DNA of 64,000 nt from Aquilaria yunnanensis (Eukaryota > Streptophyta > Magnoliopsida > Malvales > Thymelaeaceae). Each line of letters begins with the position of its first letter. The stretch's first letter is position 1. The stretch spans positions 31,245,992 to 31,309,991 of the forward strand of contig CM077600.1 of the NCBI GenBank assembly GCA_039654915.1, in the 5' to 3' direction. Position numbers and translations under genes: made by a program. Of the stretch, positions 1-13,200 are shown piece after piece. Under the pieces are notes generated by a model, which was not told the origin of the DNA, did no database searches, and saw only the letters and a list, made by a program, of their open reading frames with translations.

Positions 1-426
1 GTTGCTTGAGATGGCGAAGAGGAGAGCGGCAGAAGGATGAAGAGGGAGCGGGTATTGAGGAAAAGTGGGCAGGATTGGGCAATGGATAGGTCGGAGGTGT
101 ACCCAGGGTTTGAATTGGCGACGATTTGGGGAAGATAAATATTATGGCTAATGTCACTTTAAACCCTTAAAATTAAGTGTTTGTGTGAATTTTAGCCTGA
201 TTTTTATTATTTTTCCATTCTAGCAACTTATTGTTATCGCATTTGATGTCACGTGGCAAAGTGAGTGTCACATAGGCATTTCCATCTAAAATAACGCTTG
301 AATTAACGGTAGAGATCAAAATAAGACACGTAATTTGAGTTAAGAGACTTTAATAGTCAATTTTAGAGCTAAAGGACCACATTAGGACAACCCCTCAAAG
401 TTAGGGACTAAATTTGAATTTTTCCC
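1..426. mobile_element. right end of a MULE-like long-TIR element (truncated by window edge)
   Basis: The segment from about 290 to 426 reads, in reverse complement, as GGGAAAAATTCAAATTTAGT followed by a block with CCTAATGTGGTCC and GTCTCTTAACTC. This closely parallels the left terminus of the element at 23550-24632. The inner part (1-120) is purine- and GC-rich like the interiors of the two complete relatives here. The left half lies outside the window, so no target duplication can be tested. No coding capacity was recognised. Confidence 0.55.
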
Positions 427-1250
427 TTTATCTATAATATGCTACTTTTCCTTTTTGGGTGACTTTGACAAGGACAAGGTGACTTGGAGCGGGAGTCGCA
501 AGAAAATTATCTTAATTTGTTTTGCAAAAAGAAAGAAAAGTTGATGGGCTCGGTCGGAATTGTTGACTGTACTTCTAAGTACCACGTATCTGTACGTTCC
601 TCAATTAATTATTCCTGCCCGGCCCTGCGATGCGATTTTTATCAAGTCCGCCTAAGCTGACCTCACACCAGTAAATGAGGAGCGCCCTGCTTTTTCCTTT
701 TTCTCAAAGTGTCATTACCACTATCATAAATTAGAAAAAAAAAATGCGAAAATTTGAACAAGTACTGTTCTACTAGTTATTAAATCCAAAAAATTTGTAA
801 TATTGTAGTATGAGTGTTTTAGTACATATGACACTACTCTATATTTAATGTAGGTGGCATGAGGATGTGAATCATTGCTAAAAGCTGGCATCCCAATGTA
901 AGTAGATAACCATGCATGGAGGATGAGTATGGTTCATCATCCCAATCATATCTTCCTTGATGTGGCAGATCATGTATTCACTTTTTCTTTTACCATCATA
1001 TGACCATAGATAAATAGATTAAATAACTTTAATAAAATATAATATTACTTTGATGATGATAATGTTCACTGTATATTTCCCACAACAACCTTACAGATCA
1101 TTCACATCGATAAGGATTATTTAAAAGGCAATATGAAATATTTGTAGTTGTTACATTTTCATACATATAAATCTTGAAAATACATATATATGCCGATAAA
1201 TTGCTAAATTCATCAACTGTTGGTTATAAATTTACGAGCCCAACATTTAT

Positions 1251-1286
<36 letters not shown>

Positions 1287-1983
1287 TTTAGAAATATCAT
1301 TATAAGTGTATGAGAAAAAACAAAATATCACTACCATAATAATTAAAGAGAAGGAGAATACAAACTTTTTAAAATCGGAAGATAACCAAACCAGTTTTTA
1401 GAACCAAACTCTAGACCTTCCCAAATATTTGAAAGAGTATTTACCATTATTTGAGAGTGCGGGAGGCATATATCACAAATTATGATTGCGACAAAAGGAT
1501 AATGACACAAGAAGAAACATACACATGATCTGCTTCTGCTACCCGTTTGACAGTTGGAGCTTAATTATTGAAACTGTGGGGCTTGGAGATGGTATTGGTA
1601 GCACTTAGCAGCAACTCTCACATTAGCCAGCTGTCACCTTTTTTTTCTAATTCCTGTTTTTTTCTTTATAATATTGGCCATGGGCATGATGATTGGTAGG
1701 TCAGACCAGAACTGACCTAGTTAAATTTAATCAAATTAAAAAAATTGCAGTCCCTACCCATGTATATAATCAATACATCCATGATTAAAGAGCACTTTTG
1801 CAATATTATTGCTTTCGGTTTTGATCCTCATCCAACTCTTTCAAAACAACAGGACTGCGATTGGAATTTCCTACCTTTGCCTTTTCCTTCCTTGTATTTT
1901 ATATTATTTTCGTCCTTTTTAATTTCAAGGGTGCAGACAAACAGAATAACTACACGGAATTGTCGGCTAATTATTGAGTGGAT
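427..1983. other. AT-rich intergenic sequence with an (AT)n microsatellite
   Basis: No gene was recognised. An (AT)14 microsatellite occupies 1254-1281. A 90-codon open frame around 1745-2017 is AT-driven and has no recognisable domain. The interval lies downstream of the 3' end of the WNK gene. Confidence 0.7.
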
Positions 1984-2245
1984 AGTCCCTCAATCTTTAA
2001 CTATCATTACGTATTAATCCCTCATCTATTAATAAGTGTTCTGTTTTATCCTAAGCCTATTAAAATTATTTATAAGAAGACAATTTCTAAATAGTTTAAG
2101 TTGCAGATAGAAAAGTCGCTATAATTCAATTATTAAGAGTTAACAAATTTTATGTAATGGGGGACTGGAATAAAACACTTTTAATAGGTTTACGACTAAA
2201 ATGAGACATTTTTAATAGGTTGAGGGCTAAATATAAACAGTCAAT
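1984..2245. mobile_element. possible short MITE with degenerate inverted ends
   Basis: The left part (agtccctcaatctttaac, then cctaagcctattaaaa) and the reverse complement of the right part (tagccctcaacctattaaaa, then ttttattccagtccccc) share phrases, suggesting a degenerate inverted repeat. No clear target duplication was found. The call rests on visual similarity only. Confidence 0.35.
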
Positions 2246-2599
2246 ATATCAGGTTTAAAACAAGACAATAATTAAATGTTAGAAACTGTTTATGAAATTT
2301 AACCCACAATTGTTGAAGTAGAAGTACCTGATATACCGACATGGTCACCCTTGACTTCAGGATATATAGAACTCAAATGCAGTTCCCTCTATACCTTCAT
2401 TTTGGTTGCAAACTAATCGGGATTAAGATTTCGTTGATCGATTAATGATCGTCAATCAATCTACATTGTGATCTCCATTTGTTTTTTCTACAAGGGCAAT
2501 ACATTTGTATCACTGAACCAAAAGCAGCCGACCTTCCGCATCTTCACATCCTCTGTATGAATGTATAAAATGTCAAAAAATGGAAATTCCTTAAAAAGG

Positions 2600-5560
2600 T
2601 TACATATCAACAGGGAGGGAAGTCGTCCTGTTAAGGGAGTGTGGACGAAATGACTCGGTGTAGCAACTCGGGAGAATATCGATAACAGCTGACCTTGAAG
2701 GTTTCCTTGTCTCACAATGTCCGGCCCTTTCGGTTTCTGAACTGGGGCAGCCCTTATTCTTATATTCATGGAGGTTGGGAAGATGGTCTCTGTCAGAATC
2801 AGACCATTTCAGATGGAATTCTTCATCTCCTTGTGTTGCAACTGGACGGGATGCTCTTCCCTTTTCTCTGCCATTAAAACTTGAAGATCTTGATGCAGGC
2901 CCTAAGTTTTTATCTCTAAGTTCCCTCATTCCCCTCTGGTACTTCTCTTTGAGCCATCGCACTTCCTGCTGCATTTCTCTTCCATAATCACTGTCCAAGG
3001 GATCAAAATACAACGAAGGATCTATGGAGAAAGAGCAAGGAGAACCTGTCAAATGCCTAACCAGGTTTTGTGCGTCAGATGTAATCTTGTTTCCTGGATA
3101 TGCATCGTTCTCATCCTTGGCCAAGAAGGAATCATTGGATCTTTCGCATTCCTCATCAGAATGATTGGGTGAAGAAGCCAATGGGCTAATTTCACAGCTT
3201 TCTAGCCTACTCCAGGTTTCATGATAATGCGTGCTCTCAGATTCACTTGATGTATTTGGTTCACCATCCATCCCATGATGCTCAGATTCATCAACCTGAA
3301 AACTTATCTCTTCAAAACGACCATGCATCGAGGCACATCCATTTCTACAACACTGAAGAAGTTTCAAGTCCTTTGCATCTGAACTGTGAGAAAGAAACTC
3401 CATCAGAGAACCTGCAGATGTGAAGTTGGATGCACAGTTGTCACAGAAGCTATGATTCGCAATGTGAGGGGTCTCTTCGATCCCTAAGCCTGGCCTCCAC
3501 TCTGGTACCAATGCAACTATCTCCCCATCAATCATATCTGCTATTTTAGTCACATCTTGGTCTGTGATATCCAGCTCCGCAACCATTTCTGTAGCCACAC
3601 TCAATGCTGTATCCATCTCAATGTCAAATGGGAAATATATGTTGCGAATGCGGCCTGCATCAGCCATTGTTTATGAGACAATTATCATTTCAACGAATAA
3701 GAAATTGAGGACGCAATGACAAAAGTCAAACAAATGGATGAGACAAAATAACTGACCATCTTGATCTGCAATCCGGATCCTTAAGAAAATGCTGTCATCT
3801 TCCCTCTTTTTCCCCTTGATACTAATGTCAAGATGTCCAGGACTTTCATCCTCCTGATGCTCAAAAAGTTCAATTCCACTGGATTCAATTTCGGCAGGAT
3901 TAAACAACCATTCATTTGGAGTCGCATAACCACTCTGTGGGTACATCCATTCATTTGGAGTCTCGTAACCACTCTGTGGGTATCCATTACTCCAAGAATC
4001 ATTGCTATGATAGCGTTCCAGGGCAGGTTGCCTAATGAGGGGACCCAGTTCATCAAGTTCTCTCGCAGAGTCCAGATATCTGAAATCTGACTCACAATCA
4101 TCGATCTGAAGAAAAGGGTCATTCAGCAACTCTTTTGCTGATAGTCTGATAGACACAGTTGCCAAGCATTTTTCAACAAACTCTCGAACTTCTGGATCCT
4201 TGACTTTGTATAAAGCATCTGGTTTTCTACCCTGAAGTAATAAGCCGTGTTAATAAAACACATATCCATTTGGGTATACAATAGAAGAAATGCCAATTGA
4301 AAAACAGCAAATTCCCTTTTACCGAGATAACTTTCTTGTATATCTGAGCTGGATTGTTGCATTCACTATATGGATATTCAAAGGTAACCATTTCCAAAAT
4401 GCACATTCCAAACGAGTAAATGTCAACCAATTCGTTATAAGCTTCTTCATATATTTCTGGAGCCATGAACTCTGGCGTGCCTGAATAATGGATTAAAACT
4501 GATTTAATTTGTCCAAAATGTTGACACTGAGCGAAAGGGAATGGGATATCAAAATCTTCAACCAGTTATAATCTGCGACATCTTAATAAACTTACCAACA
4601 CAATGAGCAGCTTGTGGTTTTCGAAGGATTGCAGCAAGTCCAAGATCACCTATCTTCACTTCTCCTTGGTTTCCATTTATGAAGATGTTGTCACACTTGA
4701 GATCTCTATGGATAACAGGTGGGTCATGGCTGTGCAGATAGAGAAGCCCTATCAAGATCTGCCTGCACCAGTGCTTTACTGCTCTAATATTGACCCTCTT
4801 GTGCTTCAGCCTATATCTATTCAGCAGAAAAGGCGAGGGGAGGCGCCACATACATGATCAATAAGCAACAGAATTCAACCAAATAAAAGCAGAACTGACC
4901 TTAACAAGATTCCAATAGCAGGGAAATTGTCCTTACTGTCTTAAGGTGCCAGAAGTGAACATTTCAGTCACAAAATTGATATTCCTATTTGCAGTATCAA
5001 CCCAAGAAGTGTAGAACTTCATAATGTTCTTGTGCTTCAGGGTCTTGAGGAGGTGAATCTCACAATAGAGCCTCTCAAGATCTTCAGGACTTTGTAAGAA
5101 ATCATAGAGCTTGACCTGGTTCCAAGCAACTTCAATCCCTTCATATTCATCAAATGCCTTATATCTGCTCAAAAATGCAAAAGCAAAACCAAACACCCAA
5201 AAAACTCACAATCAGCCAACCACCCATTTTCCATAGCTCATCTAAAGACCCAATAGAAGTCAAATCTTCTCTCAGAGAATGGCAAATAAAGAACTACACA
5301 GAAAGCTGAGAGCCATACACTATCTTTGAAGCTCCTTTGCCAAGTATTTCATTGTACTGCAGCCACAAACAAAAAGGATAAAAGGGCGAAATCAAAATTC
5401 ATGCCCTAAAATAAGAATAGAAAGAGAAATGGAGACAGATAGGAAACGGGATTACTTAAGACAGAAAAGGGGATTGCTATTTGCTTACTCTGCCGTATCT
5501 TCCAGTAGGATCAACTTCAACAAACTCAGAATCAGGTTCAAGATGAGAGAGACCATTCAT
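2600..5560 (-). CDS. WNK1: WNK (with-no-lysine) serine/threonine protein kinase, WNK1-like
   Basis: Seven exons join in phase: 5560-5489, 5356-5319, 5164-4937, 4816-4596, 4480-4323, 4231-3757 and 3654-2600, giving 748 aa with GT-AG introns. Arabidopsis WNK1 is about 700 aa. The kinase domain covers roughly residues 24-285. It has a glycine-rich loop GKGASKIVY (30-38), VAWN at 49-52 where other kinases carry the ATP-binding lysine, HRDLKCDN (149-156, catalytic Asp151), a DLG in place of DFG (170-172) and TPEFMAPE (188-195). An OSR1-like domain (about residues 387-450, [12 protein letters not shown] onward) spans the exon 6/7 junction, and a tandem PQSGY.TPNEW repeat precedes it. The long C-terminal tail is low in complexity and acidic. 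Plant WNKs act in clock, flowering and osmotic signalling; that is family knowledge. The start in exon 1 gives the usual short leader before [14 protein letters not shown]. Confidence 0.93.
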
Positions 5561-7312
5561 CCTCCAAAAATTTCAAATCTTTTCAATTCAATCCTGCAAA
5601 TTCTTCCTTTATTATGACAAGCAGAGCTTAATGTCACCCCCAAACTTCAATCTTTCTCTCCTGACACAGATTGAGAAATGAGAGAGGTGATGATCTAATG
5701 AGACAACGAAATACTACTTCTGTAAGGTACTTTTGGTGTGAGACGGAGAAAGAGAGATGGAGAGGGATGATGAGAAATTATCAATTGTTGAGCACATGAG
5801 AGGGGTGAAAGAGTTTTTTGGGTTAAAAGACAAGTTTTTGCCACATTTTTTGAGGGAATACAAACAAACCTACACCCACTCGGCCAACCCATCAAATGAA
5901 GGGGAAGAGAGAGACTTTGGGGTCTTACTCTTCATCATTCGCCTGCTTTTTTTCCCCCAAAACGCCTTGAACTGTGCCTGCAAATTTCTTTAAAAATAAC
6001 TCCTACTACGTGTTTGCTAACTGATGCCTGCGGTGGCCCACCTGAGTTGGATGATGGCCATATGCCCATGTTAAAATTAACGGGGAACCAAATAAAACAC
6101 TAACGAATTTTAAGAACAAATAAACATTTCATCTTTTTTAACAGAAAATAAGATTTCAAAGCGAAGGTGCCAGCTGCAAATGAAACGGTAAGTTCCTTCC
6201 TCAATTTTCCTTTTTTATTCGTAGAAAAGGAAATCAAGTTAAATTGGCGAAGAAAGTGAATTTTATCTGACTTACCCGTCGCACAAAAGTCACTGTGAGA
6301 GCTGGCGTATGAATTTGACTTGCTTATATCATCTCTCATAGTTGTTAGAGTCAAGTTCACATTTTCATTAAGATGAGTGCTCCATCTCAATGAATACCAA
6401 TAATGTACCATGAAATTAATAAACAGAAGCTAGAAAGTTCTTGTAATCAAACCAAAAAAATCCCTTCTTTTTCAGATCATATGATAGCATCAATAACTAG
6501 TACTAGGAACTTTTAAAAAGAAACTAAAAACCAAGGCTTTTCAAGCATATATGGGCTTTGATGATTAACTTTTCAATTTTTTTGGTAAATTAATTAATAT
6601 TCTTTAAAATAATCCTACTATAATTTACTACAAGACTTCAACAACCTTAAAAAACAAGCAATGTGAAATATAAAATAATTAATTAAAAATATGTTTTGCA
6701 TAAACACATTAAATTCAAATCCATTTAGCACTTCTATTTCTCGAAACTTTAAATTTTATGTTTTTCTTGTGGAATTTTAATTTGGAAATAAATTATAATT
6801 AAAAATTCAATTATATGGTTACCCCTCCGTGAAAATTTTCTGAATCCATTATTTACAGTAAAATCACACCACGTAATGCAAGAGGAAACAAGATTTTTTT
6901 TTTTTTTGAAAAAAAACAAAGATTTCACTTGTACACATGATCTGGTTCTACTGAGCTTAATTTCAAAGTCAGAAATTTTCCTGGAAAATAACCTAAAGTA
7001 AATAAAATAAAATAAAATACTGTACTAAAAGTCTAAAACAGTCGACCGAGTTTCCGCGTTTGATCAGGTGGCTTGGCATTTGCTTCCGGAGGGTCCGAGG
7101 CAACCGGTTTTGTCTCTTTGGTTCCACTGCAGGGTTTAAACATTGTTTCGTAGTAACAATTAAAAAAATTTGAAAACCGTTTAAATCTTGGGGCCAGTTC
7201 TGGTTAATGCTTTAATCCGAATAATTTATTTTTCTGTTTCTTTCCTTTTTTAAAAAAAATTATTTTACAGTTTTAAATGTCAGCCTCGAGATATATGGAT
7301 TAAAACATGAAG
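5561..7312. other. upstream region of the WNK gene
   Basis: This is the 5' side of the minus-strand WNK gene and should hold its 5' UTR and promoter. The segment 5561-5990 is less AT-rich than the rest and has CT/GA-rich tracts typical of plant leader regions. I could not place a TATA box with confidence. Beyond 6000 the sequence is AT-rich with no recognised gene. Confidence 0.5.
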
Positions 7313-8009
7313 GCAAAAATAATAAAAAAAAATCACTAATGTTTTCTGGTTAGCCCAAATCAGCCACTAATATATTTTTTCAGGCTAAATAAACCACTAA
7401 TGGTTTAAAATCAACCCAAATAAACCATTGGTGGTTAAATAAGCGAATATACCATAAGAAATAAAGATTATTCCTTTAAATAATAATTATGTGGCAAAAA
7501 TATATATTTTTTTAAATTAGCTGATGTGGAAAAAATAAAAAAATAATCGCCCATTTTCTTTCTCCCTTGTTCCGATTGACCGCCGACTCCAACGCCTTTA
7601 AGGGTTTTGGGACGTTTGAGGTCGGCTCATCCATTGATGGAGTCAAGAAGGCTATGGCTATCGGATAGGCTCACATAGATAGACTTCGGGGCTCTAAGCT
7701 TCTCAATTGAAGAGATGCGCAAGGGATTCAAGAGACAGGTATGTCCCAAGGATGTTCAAGGGTTTGAGTTTCAGAAGATCCGAGAGATGAGCACGTCCGA
7801 GGGTGTTCAATTTTCGAGGAGCTTTTAATTAGGATGTTGACTTCGCCAGCAAGTCTGATGTGGCTTCCCTCTAGTCACGTGGGCTTCATTTTAACAGAAG
7901 CGGGCAAATCAGTCAAACTCATAAATATCAGTAGTTTATTTGGAAAAAAAAATCAGTGGGTTGATTGGGCCACGTTGTAAACATTTGTGATTTTTTTGTT
8001 ATTTTTTCC
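7313..8009. mobile_element. non-autonomous TIR element of about 700 bp
   Basis: The left end has aaatcactaatg, gcccaaatcagccactaat and aaataaaccactaatgg. The reverse complement of the right end has aaatcacaaatg, gcccaatcaacccactgat and aaataaactactgat. These form an imperfect inverted repeat of roughly 90 bp. The interior (7560-7830) is GC-richer than its surroundings and might be captured host sequence. No transposase is present. Superfamily is not resolved. Confidence 0.6.
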
Positions 8010-8267
8010 AAACTTGAAATAACCTTGAAAGAACGCTGCTTTTTAAAGAGACCGATAAATGCGAGTACAAGCATTGCGTCTTGGGTCCGCTTCATTTTTA
8101 TATTACTTTCCTAAATGCAATGAAAATTTTGAGAATATATGATGTCTAAATTTGTTTTACACCGTTTTCATGTTACTGCTTTGAACTTTGTCAATTGACA
8201 GGATATTTTTCCAGACATCGTTTTATTATTTTATCAGCACAAACATGTTTTACTTATACACTATTGG

Positions 8268-8730
8268 TTATAAATTTTAGAGATAATTATAATTTGTTCT
8301 TTGAAGTTTAAATGAAATTATACTTTACCTACTTTTGTTTCAGAAATATATATTTTATCCCCTGCCTTTTTAATATAGTCTGGCAGTAACTTTTGAGATA
8401 TTAATTTAGACATTACGGTATCCATTTTTCCAGTAATTTCAATATATTTGATATTTTTTTACGGTTAATTGAAATTTTAAATTATTTTTTCCTGTATTTC
8501 TTTCAATTTTTAAAACAGTATTTTTTAATTTTCAATTGATCATTAAAAAAACTATTCATATTGAAATTATTTAAAAATGATAACTGTACAATCTAAATTA
8601 AAATTTTAAAAGTTACTATTAAATTGTTTTAAAAGCCAAAAATAAAGTGTATATTTTTTAAATAGGATGATTAAAATATAATTTCACCTAAACCTTAATG
8701 GTAAATTATAATTATCTCTAAATTTTAATA
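8268..8730. mobile_element. long-TIR MITE, family A copy 1
   Basis: The terminal phrase AATTTTAGAGATAATTATAA at the left is mirrored at the right (ttataattatctctaaattt), and similarity continues inward as gaaattatactttacc against its complement. The interior carries the phrases shared with the copies at 13938 and 34188: a run resembling TAACTTTTGAGAT and a TTAATTGAAATTTTAAA segment. About 460 bp, non-coding. Confidence 0.7.
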
Positions 8731-9150
8731 TATTCGATTCACGTTCTGTGTCTCATATTTTCCTCATATGTACCTGGGTCGATGGAAAATTAATATACCT
8801 GGCTAGAAATTTTTGAAAATTCGGCTGGATATGTTGAACCCTGTGAACGGGGGGAAATGTTTAGATTAGAGAAGTGGAGATTGAACAATATTGCTGGCCA
8901 TGTGTCTGGTTCGGGGGGTTAGGGTACAACGATTATGACCAGACCACGTGGATGAGCATCCATGCATGGTACCAGCTACGTACAGCACTCCGATACTATT
9001 TACTTTTGTGATTTACTATTACTTTGCACCGACCAAATTGAAATAGGAACAACTCCTACGTGGAAACGACTCGTCACTTTGTTAAACTTAAATAAATAAA
9101 AATGTGAACAATAAATTGAAATAAAAAGATCACATCACCAAGTGCGTTTT
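8731..9150. other. intergenic sequence without recognised features
   Basis: Mixed-composition sequence including a G-rich stretch near 8848-8925. No gene, repeat array or structural RNA was recognised. Confidence 0.6.
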
Positions 9151-10215
9151 GGCTTAAATAGCCATCAATCCCTTAACTTGACCAACTCGCTCAAGTTGGT
9201 CTATCAACTAAAAATCAATTTATGTTAGTCCTCAAACTTGGCAAAACATGACAGCTTAGTTCCTGAAGTGAGTTACATTGGCACGTGTTATCATGTGGGG
9301 GGACGTCGTCCACATTTTATTGTCTAAAGATTCTTGGTCGTCCTTCCCCCCCTCTCGGCCTCCCTTCCTCTCTCCACTTCAGTCACTCTCCCTTCCTCTC
9401 CCCGCCTCTATCACTTTCCCTTCCTCTTGCCACCTCCCAGCCTCTATAGAAGCGTCCAATTAGAGAATGGAGATTTACAAAAGATTGATGTCGGGGATGC
9501 AAGAGAGAAATTAAATTGATGGATTAAGGTTGGCGATTAGAGAAAGGAAGCAAATTCGGTGAGTGAATTGGGGATAAAGTACGAGGTTGTCGAAGGAGAA
9601 GGAGGCGGATGGAGCATCTAGAAATCATGATAAAAGGGATACGCAATTCGGGTGAGGGAAAAAGGGAGGGAAAGGAGAGCGATGGCGGTGGGGAAAGGAA
9701 ATGAGGCTGAGAAGGAGGGAAGGAGGAGCAAGGGCGGCAAGGGGAGAGGCCGGTGAGGGACGACAATGACATGAAGAAATCAAAGCGTCCAATTAATGCC
9801 GGGGACATGGTAGAGAGTGAATCGGCGGATTAACACTGGAGATGGGAGGCAGACGACGGGTTGCTGGATAAGAGGAAGGCGGACGGAGGATGGGGAAATC
9901 TTGATGACGAGGATGCGTGAATCAGGTGATGCTGAAAGGGAGGGAAGGCAGGGCGAGGGTGGCAGGGGAAGGAATGCCGAAAAGGGACAGTGGTGATTGG
10001 TGAGAGGAAAGCCAAAGAGGGAGGTTGCCCATTAACTGTGTAGTGATGGCATGTGACGGCGTTATTCCACATGAAGACATGTGTCATTCCAACTCGCTTC
10101 AGGGACTAAGTTTGCACGTTTTGCCAACTTTGAGGACTAGTTGAAACCGATTTTTAGTTGAGGAACCAACTTGTGTAAGTTGGTCAAGTTCAGGGAACGG
10201 TGGGGTATTTAAGTC
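9151..10215. mobile_element. MULE-like element with long terminal inverted repeats and a GC-rich, purine/pyrimidine-skewed interior
   Basis: The left end (ggcttaaatagcc, aacttgaccaact, caagttggt, tcaactaaaaatc, tagtcctcaaacttggcaaaac) is matched by the reverse complement of the right end (gacttaaatacccc, aacttgaccaact, caagttggttcctcaac, aaaatc, tagtcctcaaagttggcaaaac). The inverted repeat extends for at least 130 bp. The interior (9300-10080) is CCTCC/GGAGG-rich and holds several spurious open frames on both strands but no transposase. Long TIRs with foreign interior sequence suggest a non-autonomous Mutator-like element. No 9-bp target duplication was obvious. Confidence 0.68.
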
Positions 10216-13200
10216 TTCATTTTTCTATAATAATAAGCATAAAGGAAGTTAATGAGGAAAAATAGATGGGTTAGCTAATGGCCAGAACCTTCTTGCTTTC
10301 TAAAGACAATAATCATTGAACAACAATGAATAAAACTTCTGTTCTATCTATTATTTCGGACCAATTATTTTCAGATTTAGAGCTAAGATGCCTTGAAGAA
10401 CCAATACATAATAATAAAAAAACAGTTATAACCCGCATTTCATGATGTTCACACTTCGCTTACCATAACATTATCACAATTCATTGAACAAATATTTTTA
10501 TTAGATTGCACTATTATTTATTAAGATTCGCCAACTTTTATCAAGTTAATGTTCCTTCTAAACACTAATTTATTTATTTATTTATTATTATTGTTGTTGT
10601 TGTTGTTTACTCTCTCTCTCTTTCTCTCTTTCTCTTATTTTTATACTCATAATTATTGCAAGTTTATAATTGAAAGAACCTACACTAATACACAAACAAT
10701 GTTTGATATACCTCTTACCCTACGTGCGCCCTACTCATGCAATTAACCTTTTGCCCTTAAACCAATTTAGTGATTCCTGTCGTATTCCATTACTCTCCAA
10801 GCAGCAGACACGATTGATGCGACCATTGTCATCCTTTATGATGGTCACCCTTTTCATTGCCAACGTCCCCCACGTTGCCGAGTATAGTTGCTTTTGGGTG
10901 TCACTCTCTACAGGTGTCAATGATTGTTGGTTGCGTTACAGCTGCAGTGAAGGGATCAATGTTGAAAACCATCGGCCTCGTTTTCAACTGGATGCAATGA
11001 AATCTTGGAGAATAGGTTGAACAATGACATCTGGATAATGATGTACAATGATGATACTGTTTAATTTGCAATCTGTTGCCATGGGTTGTGGGGGCAATTG
11101 AAAATTGAAGCAGCGGCGACGGGACACCAATGGTAGACCCAATTGGCCTTTTTTAGGGGGGGACTATATAAATCACCTCAAATTTGTTTAAAAATTGCAA
11201 TATTGCCCTAGGATTTAAAAAACTACTTTTTTCCGATTTACATTGAATATTGAAATTGCATTTATATAAGACTTCTTATCTTTGTTCTAATATATGAACA
11301 AATATAACTTATGTGTAATATCTCTGATCTCATTTGTATATTTACATCACATGTTTTGTACATATCATCCACTTGCTTTATATGTTGAGTTTTATACATA
11401 TCTGTCATATAATTTGTACATATCTCCAATTTTAACAGGAAGCGAGATTTGATGATTTCACACTAATTTTTGTATGGGATGTTGAACCCATACATATTAT
11501 TAAATTTATGGATAACATGTCCATTATATTGTTTTTACATATGTCACATATTATTTGTATAGATCTCTCACTTTTTTATTTTTACATTTAGTTTATACAT
11601 ATCTAATATCTGATTTGTACATATCTCTAGTTTTAAAAGAAACACAAGATTTGATATATTTACACTTGTTTTATACTATAAAAGTAATATTAGAATGCAA
11701 ATATATATAAACATAGAGGGTATGGTACACATTAGACTTATTCCTAGTACACATCCACCTCATACCATTAGTACATGATATGCAAAAGGTTGAAAAGCTT
11801 GTAAATGGTTGATACTATAGCATTTTGGTTATTGAAAAATCCCCCCGCAACAATGACAATAGCACAAGAATAATCCAACAATTTTTTTTATTCATGGAGA
11901 AGTCTTCCAAATTAAGCTAGTGTCCCGATAAGGTGTTTATTATTTGGATAAAAACGAATAATTTAGATAGATTATTAGGATTGGAAAAAATATTTTGATT
12001 TTTTTATTTAAGTTGGATCAAAATTGAATTTCTTATTTAGTTATCATATCAGAACTGGTTTCTAAGATTAAAACCGAACAAACCAAATAAATTGAAAGCC
12101 AATGTGTATTTTGCAATTATACTCTTCAACCCTACATATATAAGGTCATTTTTGTTTAATTTTGGACTATGTATTATGAATCAACCCTTAACTTTCAATA
12201 TAAGATTGAATATTATCAACTTTTATCACATTTTCTTCGTGTATATATATATATATATATATTTGAATTACTATATGTTTAGTTATAATAAAAAAGAATT
12301 GAATTATAAGAACTGGATAAATTGAATTATAATTTGAATAGTTCTGATAAAAACAGAAAAAATTGAATTATAATTCAAATGGTTTGAATCGATTTTAATA
12401 TGTAATTCGGATTATTTGAATCAAATTTATAAAAATAAAAAATTAATCAGATTGTCCTATTTGAATTAATTTTAAACCAATCCAACCTAACAAACACTAT
12501 TAATCTCCAAATTATGATCTTCATTTCTATAATCGTTACAAATTAATCTATAGGAGCATAAGCCTTTAAGTAAGTTCTGGTATAAAAGGTATTCTTAGAA
12601 ATGAACAAACTTTTCTACAATAGTAAAATAAAGGGCCAGTTGTTTAACAGTAATTTTAATATATATTGTGCATTATTCTCATTCAAAATAATTATTTTTT
12701 AAAGTTATAATTTATTAAAACATTACATTTTAAGAAGTCTAGAAATTAATTTTACAATAACTTTTGTGGAAATAAATAAAATGTTTGTCACTGATTTTTA
12801 GGCTATTTAAGTTAAAATTTATAGAATATTACTTTTATAAAAAAATATTTTAAAAATATATTTTAGATTTCTTAAGATATAAAATTTTAACAAATTAATA
12901 GTTTGGGTAAATAATATTTTTATATAAAAATAATGTACAATAAGTCAAAAACATATTAAAATGAATGCAAAATGAACTCGCCAAAAGTAAAACAATTGCA
13001 GCGTGTATAAAGTGAATTAGGTATTATTTGACCATTAAAACATGTTCGGGTTAAATTGCAATAAGAAGTCCCATAACTATGCCTCGTGTTTCACTTTGAT
13101 CTCCAAACTATCAAACAAGATAGGTTTTTTTTTTTAAGGAGGAAATTGTTAAAGTAGCCCTACTCTTGTTCCGTGCCCAAAAAAAAAACAACAAAAAAAA

